18,528 nucleotides of DNA from DASPWW01 sp035461345 (lineage in GTDB: Bacteria; Actinomycetota; Thermoleophilia; Solirubrobacterales; 70-9): assembly GCA_035461345.1 (NCBI GenBank), contig DATHVJ010000139.1:1-18528 (forward strand). Reading direction: 5' to 3'. Below, in pieces: positions 14,437 to 18,528 of the stretch. The stretch's first letter is position 1, and every line of letters begins with the position of its first letter. The notes under the pieces are model-generated. The model made no database searches and had not been told where the DNA came from. It saw only the letters and a list, made by a program, of their open reading frames with translations. A program made the position numbers and the translations under genes.

Positions 14437-15658
14437 GCCCCGTGTCCATGCCGCGCCAGAACGCGCCGGCGTGGAACGGGCGCCCGTGGCTGAACCGCCA
14501 CGGGACCGACCGGCCGAGCATCTTCTTGCCCATCCGCCACGCCTTCGACGACCCGACCCGGTAGTCGCCGTCGGCGTCGGGCCGGACCTCGATCGGATGC
14601 GCGGGGTCCCCCGTGAGCCGCAGCGGCACCTGGGCGAAGGTCGCCTTGTCGAACTGCTCCATCACGCACATGCTCACGGGGTCGAAGCTCGCCTCGGGCG
14701 CCGTCCCGGCGATCTCGGCCGCGACGTGGGCGGCCGCTGCGTCCGCCTGCAGGAAGGCGAGAAACGCCTGCTTGACCGGAAAGTCGCCGGCGTCGCCGAC
14801 CGCGAACACGTCGGGATGGTCGACCAGGCGCCGGGTCGCGAGCTCCGTCGCGAGGAAGCCGCGGTCGTCCGCCTCGAGGCCGGGGAACGGGGTCGACGCG
14901 ATGTACGGGGGAAAGGCGACGAGGACGTCGTAGTCCAGCGACTCGCCGTTCGCGTAGGTGACCGCGCCCGGCTCGACGCGCTCGACCTCGTAGCGCGCGT
15001 GGCCCTCGATGCCGCGGCGCTCGAACTCCCGCTCGACGACGTCGTGAAGGCGTGGGCCGAACGCCTGGATGTAGGTGTCCTCGAACGTCGACCACGCGAT
15101 CTCCGTGTGCTCGCGGGCTCCCCTGCGGCGCAGCCACGTCTCGAGCATCAGCACGATCTCGTACAGCGGCCCGGCGCACTTGTTGTTCGGCGGCACACAG
15201 AACAGCACCCGCCTGCGGCGTCCCCGATTCGCCCCCGCCTCGAGCCCCGCGAACGCGTCGCGCAACCGCAGCATGTCGTCGGAGGTCCAGGTGCTGATCG
15301 CGTGCTCGGCCAGCCCCGGGACCTCCTCGGGCCGCATGCCCGAGCCCGTGGCGACGATCAGGAAGTCGTACGGCAGTTCGCGGCCGTCGACCGCCACGGT
15401 GCGGGCATCGGGATCGATCTCGTGCGCGTGCCCGTGCACGAGCTCGATCCCCCTGCGAGCCGCCGGATCGGCGAGCGGCACCTCGAGGCGCGCCGGGTCG
15501 AGCCCGAAGGGAACGTAGATCGAGTTGGGCTTGAAGACGAAGTGGTCGCGGTCGGAGACGAGCGTGATCCTCGCCCGATCGCCGGCGAGCATCCGCAGGT
15601 CGAAAGCAGCCTCCAGGCCTCCGAACCCACCGCCGAGGACTATCACGCGGGCGCTCAC
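14405..15658 (-). CDS. Sulfide:quinone oxidoreductase-like flavoprotein
   Basis: A 417-aa FAD-dependent pyridine-nucleotide-disulfide-type oxidoreductase. FAD motif GGGFGG is at 9-14, ATGSG at 103-107, and the second FAD contact DVFAVGDAGDFP at 283-294. Cysteines at 161 (NNKCAGPLYE) and 331 (SMCVMEQFDKATF) match the two essential SQR redox cysteines. The third SQR cysteine (near 128) is absent, though C154 lies nearby. This supports SQR or a relative (sulfide oxidation with electrons to quinone, membrane-peripheral) over NDH-2. NAD(P)H:quinone reductase activity remains possible. The GTG start has GGGAGG 8 bases upstream. It lies 124 bases downstream of the cupredoxin gene on the same strand, so co-expression is plausible. 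Confidence 0.8.
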   Translation of the reverse strand: MSARVIVLGGGFGGLEAAFDLRMLAGDRARITLVSDRDHFVFKPNSIYVPFGLDPARLEVPLADPAARRGIELVHGHAHEIDPDARTVAVDGRELPYDFLIVATGSGMRPEEVPGLAEHAISTWTSDDMLRLRDAFAGLEAGANRGRRRRVLFCVPPNNKCAGPLYEIVLMLETWLRRRGAREHTEIAWSTFEDTYIQAFGPRLHDVVEREFERRGIEGHARYEVERVEPGAVTYANGESLDYDVLVAFPPYIASTPFPGLEADDRGFLATELATRRLVDHPDVFAVGDAGDFPVKQAFLAFLQADAAAAHVAAEIAGTAPEASFDPVSMCVMEQFDKATFAQVPLRLTGDPAHPIEVRPDADGDYRVGSSKAWRMGKKMLGRSVPWRFSHGRPFHAGAFWRGMDTGLKAMSGLLAK

Positions 15659-15666
15659 GGGACGAG

Positions 15667-15672
15667 CCTCCC
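15667..15672 (-). promoter_or_regulatory. Ribosome-binding site of the SQR-like gene
   Basis: GGGAGG on the minus strand, 8 bases before GTG 15658. It contrasts with the leaderless starts elsewhere and implies that the gene is translated from a longer, perhaps shared, transcript. Confidence 0.55.
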
Positions 15673-15739
15673 ACCCCGGCTGGCCCCCGGCATCGGGGCA
15701 ATTCCGACGCCCTGCTGCGGCTTACCACGGACAGGCGCG

Positions 15740-15756
15740 CGGGGCCTACCGCCCCG
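15740..15756. repeat. Hairpin in the cupredoxin-SQR gap
   Basis: CGGGGC and GCCCCG separated by 5 bases form a 6-bp stem. There is no T-run, so it may be a weak attenuator or processing site between cupredoxin and the SQR-like gene rather than a terminator. Confidence 0.3.
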
Positions 15757-15782
15757 ACCCGCCCGGGATGACGTCACGGGCG

Positions 15783-16253
15783 TCAGCCCTTGACTGTCAC
15801 CTCCCCGACCATTCCGAGGTCCTCGTGGTTGCCGACCGGGCAGTAGAACCGGTACTTGCCCGGCTCGCCGAGGTCGACGGAGAACGATCCCGAGTCGCCG
15901 GGCTGCAGGTCCTCCGGCAGCTCCGCCGCGCCGCTCGGCCCCTCGACCTCCATGTTGTGCAGCGTCTCGCCGTCGTTGACGACGTCGAAGGTGACCTCGC
16001 CCGGCTTCACGGTCGGATCCTTGGGATCGAACTCGAAGTCGGTCATCGTCACGTCCACCGTCTCGCCCGCGCCCGCCGCCGCGCCCGTAACGCCGGTGGT
16101 CTCGGTCGTGGTCGCGGCGACGTCTCCGTCGTCGTCGTCATCGCCCCCGCACGCCGCGACGCCGAGCGATGCCGCGACGGCCAGCGTGGCGACGAGGCCC
16201 CACAGGGGGCGCCTGCCCGGACTCCTGCCCGCGTCGGGTCGGGTGATCGGCAT
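15783..16253 (-). CDS. Blue-copper (cupredoxin/plastocyanin-like) lipoprotein
   Basis: A 156-aa exported electron-transfer protein. It has a basic N-terminus, a hydrophobic segment (about 18-33) and lipobox VAAC with lipidated C35. An Asp run and a Thr/Ala-rich linker (36-62) come next, followed by a cupredoxin domain (about 64-155). The type-1 copper ligands are all present: H99 (TLHNMEVEG), C138, H143 and M148 (FYCPVGNHEDLGM). It should sit on the outer face of the membrane and pass electrons or bind copper. ATG 16253 is set by an excellent Shine-Dalgarno sequence (AAGGAGAG) a few bases upstream. It is divergent from the ECF sigma gene, with a matching promoter on each strand. The SQR-like gene is downstream. 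Confidence 0.92.
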   Translation of the reverse strand: MPITRPDAGRSPGRRPLWGLVATLAVAASLGVAACGGDDDDDGDVAATTTETTGVTGAAAGAGETVDVTMTDFEFDPKDPTVKPGEVTFDVVNDGETLHNMEVEGPSGAAELPEDLQPGDSGSFSVDLGEPGKYRFYCPVGNHEDLGMVGEVTVKG

Positions 16254-16257
16254 GGTG

Positions 16258-16265
16258 CTCTCCTT
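16258..16265 (-). promoter_or_regulatory. Strong Shine-Dalgarno sequence of the cupredoxin gene
   Basis: AAGGAGAG on the minus strand, ending a few bases before ATG 16253. It is the best ribosome-binding site in the window and rejects the longer upstream reading frame that extends to 16475. Confidence 0.75.
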
Positions 16266-16289
16266 TCGGCTGACTACCGTTGTGCGTTG

Positions 16290-16316
16290 ATACGACCCGC
16301 CCCCCGGATCGGATTG
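16290..16316 (-). promoter_or_regulatory. Predicted ECF promoter of the cupredoxin gene
   Basis: On the minus strand, CAATC (16312-16316), 17 bases, then CGTAT (16290-16294). The same pair with the same spacing occurs on the plus strand before the sigma gene. CGT-type -10 elements are typical of ECF sigma factors. The predicted transcript start is near 16283, giving a leader of about 30 bases that includes the Shine-Dalgarno sequence. Confidence 0.6.
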
Positions 16317-16329
16317 TCCCGACCGCGAG

Positions 16330-16356
16330 CAATCTCGGCCGGGTGGCCGGACGTAT
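16330..16356 (+). promoter_or_regulatory. Predicted ECF autoregulatory promoter of the sigma gene
   Basis: CAATC (16330-16334), 17 bases, then CGTAT (16352-16356), ending 6 bases before ATG 16363. It predicts a leaderless or nearly leaderless sigma transcript. It is identical in both elements and spacing to the divergent cupredoxin promoter. Confidence 0.6.
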
Positions 16357-16362
16357 TCCCCC

Positions 16363-16917
16363 ATGTGGTCGGTTTCCGACGAAGCGCTGCTCGACGGGTA
16401 CGCCTCGGGCGACCCTGAGGCCGCGGCGGCGTTCGTCCGGCGCTTCCAGGCGCGGATTTTCGGCCTCGCGCGCACGATCGTCGGCGACCCGACGTCCGCG
16501 GAGGAGATCGCCCAGGAGGCGCTGCTCCGAGCGTGGCGCCACGGCGGCGCCTACGACCGCCGCCGTGGTCGGGTGGAGACATGGCTGCTGTCGATCACCA
16601 GGAACCTGGCGATCGACCATCTGCGGCTGCGCCGAACCGAGGCGATGGATCCCGACAGCATGTCCGCCCGCGAGGCGCTGTTCATGCGGGCGCCCGAGGA
16701 TCCGGGCGGTGCGGGACGGGGCGAAGTCGCCATGCTGCGCGACGCGCTCGCCTCGCTTCCCGCCGAGCAGCGGCGGGCGCTGCTGATGGCGGCGCTGTGG
16801 GGCTTCACCGCGACCGAGATCAGCGAGATCGAGGGAGCGCCCCTGGGGACGACCAAGTCGCGGATCCGCAGCGCGATGCTGAAGCTGCGCGGCGAGTCGG
16901 GGGTGGCCGATGCCTGA
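16363..16917 (+). CDS. ECF (group IV) RNA polymerase sigma factor
   Basis: A 184-aa sigma-70 family protein that directs RNA polymerase to a small set of promoters. Region 2 (about residues 20-90) includes the core-binding DPTSAEEIAQEALLRAWRH and the -10-recognition part RVETWLLSITRNLAIDHLRLRR. Region 4 (about 125-180) has SLPAEQRRALLMAALWGFTATEISEIEGAPLGTTKSRIRSAMLKLR, a helix-turn-helix for the -35. There is no region 1 or 3 and no C-terminal extension. ATG 16363 lies just after a predicted ECF promoter. The last 8 bases overlap the anti-sigma gene (ATGCCTGA), giving translational coupling. The specific ECF group was not determined. Confidence 0.95.
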   Translation: MWSVSDEALLDGYASGDPEAAAAFVRRFQARIFGLARTIVGDPTSAEEIAQEALLRAWRHGGAYDRRRGRVETWLLSITRNLAIDHLRLRRTEAMDPDSMSAREALFMRAPEDPGGAGRGEVAMLRDALASLPAEQRRALLMAALWGFTATEISEIEGAPLGTTKSRIRSAMLKLRGESGVADA

Positions 16918-17590
16918 CAGGGCGGGATGCGAAGAGATCCGAGCGCTGGCGCCCGAGCTCGCCCTCGGGACCGCGGCGGGCGACGATCGGGCCCGCGCGC
17001 TGGGGCACCTAGCCGGCTGCGGTGCGTGCCGCCGCCACGTGGAGGAGCTGTCGAGCCTGGCCGACGAGCTTCTCCTGCTTGCGCCGGCGGAGGAGCCGCC
17101 GGCCGGATTCGAGAGCCGCGTCCTGCGCGAGCTCGAGCCCCGTCCCGAGCGGCGGCGGCCCCGTGCCCTCGTCCCGGCGCTGGCCGCGGTCGCCGCGGGC
17201 ATCGCTGCCGCGGCGGCGGCGTGGGTCGCGTCCGGGGACGACCGCGACCTGGCGTCGCGGTATCGCGACACCCTCGCGACGGCGGACGGCAAGTACCTTG
17301 CCGCCGCGCCGCTGACGGCTCCGGGTGGACAGCGCGCCGGCACCGTGTTCGGCTACGAAGGGGAGCCGTCGTGGGTGCTGGTGGCCGTCTACGAGGGCAA
17401 TCGACCGTCGCCCGGCAGGTATCGGGTCCAGGCGATCACCGAGCGTGGCGAGCGACTTCGTCTAAGGCCCGTCCGCGTCACCCGCGAGGGGGGAAGCAGC
17501 GGCGAGGCGATCCCGCTCCACTTCCACGAAGTCAGCGAGGTGCGGCTGCTCGGCCGCGGCCGCGGGAACGTGCTCGAGGCCGAGTTCTAG
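16910..17590 (+). CDS. Membrane anti-sigma factor with zinc-finger (ZAS) domain, RskA-like
   Basis: A 226-aa partner that should hold the adjacent ECF sigma factor inactive until a signal arrives. The cytoplasmic N-terminus has C7 and the H-x3-C-x2-C motif (HLAGCGAC, H33, C37, C40) of zinc-binding anti-sigma domains. One membrane helix follows (about 83-105, Ala/Val-rich). The outer domain (about 106-226) resembles the RskA C-terminal domain: GYEGEPSWVLVAVYEGNRPSPGRYRVQAIT. The outer domain contains no cysteine, so direct thiol sensing outside the cell is unlikely. A His-rich stretch (IPLHFHEVSEV) is a possible metal site, by inference only. It ends 7 bases from the convergent ychF stop. Confidence 0.92.
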   Translation: MPDRAGCEEIRALAPELALGTAAGDDRARALGHLAGCGACRRHVEELSSLADELLLLAPAEEPPAGFESRVLRELEPRPERRRPRALVPALAAVAAGIAAAAAAWVASGDDRDLASRYRDTLATADGKYLAAAPLTAPGGQRAGTVFGYEGEPSWVLVAVYEGNRPSPGRYRVQAITERGERLRLRPVRVTREGGSSGEAIPLHFHEVSEVRLLGRGRGNVLEAEF

Positions 17591-17597
17591 GTGTCAT

Positions 17598-18528
17598 CTA
17601 GTGGCGGATCGTGATCACGTCGCCGTCCGCGACCACGTACTCGCGACCCTCGGTCCGCAGCACGCCTCGCTCGCGCGCCGCCGCGTATCCGCCGGCCTCG
17701 ACCAGCTCCCGCCACGGGATCACCTCGGCGCGCACGAACCCCGCCTGGATGTCCGAGTGCACGCGGCCCGCCGCGTCCCACGCGGTTCCTCCGCGCGGCA
17801 GGCTGCGCGCCCGCGCCTCGGCTCCCTCGTGGGCGGTGAGGAACGTCACCAGACCCAGCAGGTCGTACGCGGAGCGGATCAGGCGCTCTAGCCCCGGCTC
17901 CGAGAGTCCGAGGTCGTCGCGCATCTCCGCCGCCTCCTCCGGCTCCAGCTCGGCGAGCTCGGCCTCGAGCCGCGCCGGGATCGCGACTGCGACGGCGCCC
18001 GCGCCCGCGGCGTGAGCGGCGATCGGAGTCGGGACCTCATCGGCGGACTCGTCGACGTTGGCGACGAACAGGACCGGCTTCCAGGTCAGTGCCTGGAGCC
18101 GCCGCGGGGCGTCCGGCGCAGCGTGCGGAGCCGGGACGTTGCGCGCGGCGCTCCCGCCCCCCAGCGCCTCGACGACGTCCTGAAGCCAGTCCCGCTCCGC
18201 GACGGCCTCGGCATCGCCCGAGCCGGCCTGCTTGGCGACTCGGGCCAGCCGCCCCTCGGCCTGTTCGAGGTCGGCGAGGATCAGCTCCGCCTCCACGGCC
18301 TCGATGTCCGCCTCGGGGTCGACGCCCCCATGGGGATGGGGGACCCCCTGATCCGAGTGCGCGCGCACGACGTGGCAGATCGCGTCGGTCTCCCGGATCG
18401 CGGCGAGGAAGCGGTTGCCGAGCCCCTCGCCCTGAGCCGCGCCGCGGACCAGCCCGGCGATGTCGTGGAACTCGATCGTCTCCGGGACGACCGGGCTCGC
18501 TCCGACCGCCGCGGCGACGGCGGGAAGC
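17598..18528 (-). CDS. ychF: Redox-regulated ATPase YchF (Obg-like), partial
   Basis: Cytoplasmic P-loop ATPase of the Obg/TRAFAC group that binds ribosomes and takes part in stress responses. The window holds the 3' part only; the P-loop is beyond the right edge. Seen from the edge: the switch II segment HDIAGLVRGAAQGEGLGNRFL, the long coiled-coil insertion (ADIEAVEAELILADLEQAEGRLARV...), the specificity motif VLFVANVDES (N-x-D-E in place of the GTPase NKxD, as expected for an ATP-preferring YchF) and the C-terminal TGS domain (TAWDAAGRVHSDIQAGFVRAEVIPW...EYVVADGDVITIRH). An internal GTG at 18368 is not the true start, because homology continues to the edge. Confidence 0.95.
   Translation of the reverse strand, partial: LPAVAAAVGASPVVPETIEFHDIAGLVRGAAQGEGLGNRFLAAIRETDAICHVVRAHSDQGVPHPHGGVDPEADIEAVEAELILADLEQAEGRLARVAKQAGSGDAEAVAERDWLQDVVEALGGGSAARNVPAPHAAPDAPRRLQALTWKPVLFVANVDESADEVPTPIAAHAAGAGAVAVAIPARLEAELAELEPEEAAEMRDDLGLSEPGLERLIRSAYDLLGLVTFLTAHEGAEARARSLPRGGTAWDAAGRVHSDIQAGFVRAEVIPWRELVEAGGYAAARERGVLRTEGREYVVADGDVITIRH

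Noticed and set aside
16254..16475. Longer form of the cupredoxin starting up to 16475
   Set aside because: It would read through the divergent promoter and into the sigma gene. The Shine-Dalgarno sequence and signal peptide place the start at 16253.
1426..18372. A 19-base identical stretch near 1426-1447 and 18352-18371 (contains CCGAGTGCGCGCGCACG)
   Set aside because: Both copies encode the short peptide RAHSD in the same frame and strand in IleS and YchF, with no similarity beyond it. It is most likely coincidence favoured by codon bias.
1..18528. CRISPR, transposon, prophage, toxin-antitoxin or defence genes
   Set aside because: No repeat arrays, terminal inverted repeats, integrase or transposase motifs, or small toxin-antitoxin pairs were seen. 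Base composition is even across the window.

Overview
The window is 18.5 kb of very GC-rich, densely packed bacterial chromosome. Gene content and style suggest a high-GC actinomycete, most likely class Thermoleophilia (Solirubrobacterales-like). This rests on strong G/C bias at third codon positions, frequent GTG starts, an ileS with a 'GRPGSHH' HIGH motif, an adjacent DUF2905 gene, RskA-like sigma/anti-sigma genes and many starts that look leaderless. The lineage is inferred; no rRNA or other taxonomic marker is present. I see no tRNA, rRNA, CRISPR array, insertion sequence or prophage, and no gene-free stretch above about 190 bases. This is mainly an ordinary core-genome segment with one regulatory module worth attention.

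Layout. 1-2218 (minus): isoleucyl-tRNA synthetase, cut by the left edge and carrying a net one-base frameshift near its 3' part. 2252-2464 (minus): a small DUF2905 membrane protein. 2509-2994 (plus): a lipoprotein. 3009-4337 (plus): class II fumarase. 4438-5967 (minus): an Lnt-like membrane nitrilase that lacks the catalytic cysteine. 6005-7143 (plus): overlapping msrA and L-isoaspartyl methyltransferase genes, a protein-repair pair. 7159-8433 (plus): an MFS transporter. 8444-9889 (minus): an aldehyde dehydrogenase. 9903-10889 (minus): an AttH/CrtC-like lipocalin-fold protein. 11079-12536 (plus): a membrane-anchored protein joining a lytic-transglycosylase domain to an M15-like (DUF5715) domain. 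12611-12907 (plus): a small unknown protein translationally coupled to a HAD phosphatase (12904-13587), followed by an atypical SDR (13597-14436). 14405-15658 (minus): a sulfide:quinone-oxidoreductase-like flavoprotein. 15783-16253 (minus): a blue-copper lipoprotein. 16363-17590 (plus): an ECF sigma factor with its zinc-binding membrane anti-sigma factor. 17598-18528 (minus): YchF, cut by the right edge.

The most interesting part is 14405-17590. The ECF sigma gene and the divergent cupredoxin gene share a 109-base intergenic region. Each strand carries the same bipartite promoter, CAATC-N17-CGTAT, inside an imperfect inverted repeat. This predicts that the sigma factor drives its own operon and also the cupredoxin, and probably the SQR-like gene downstream of it. 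The result would be a compact regulated redox module at the cell envelope.

A second general signal is a TANNNT hexamer placed 6-8 bases before at least eight start codons, with no Shine-Dalgarno sequence. In four of these the hexamer overlaps or abuts the TAG stop codon of the gene before it. This fits leaderless transcription with promoters built into the ends of neighbouring genes. A minority of genes (cupredoxin, SQR-like, msrA, HAD) instead have a Shine-Dalgarno sequence.
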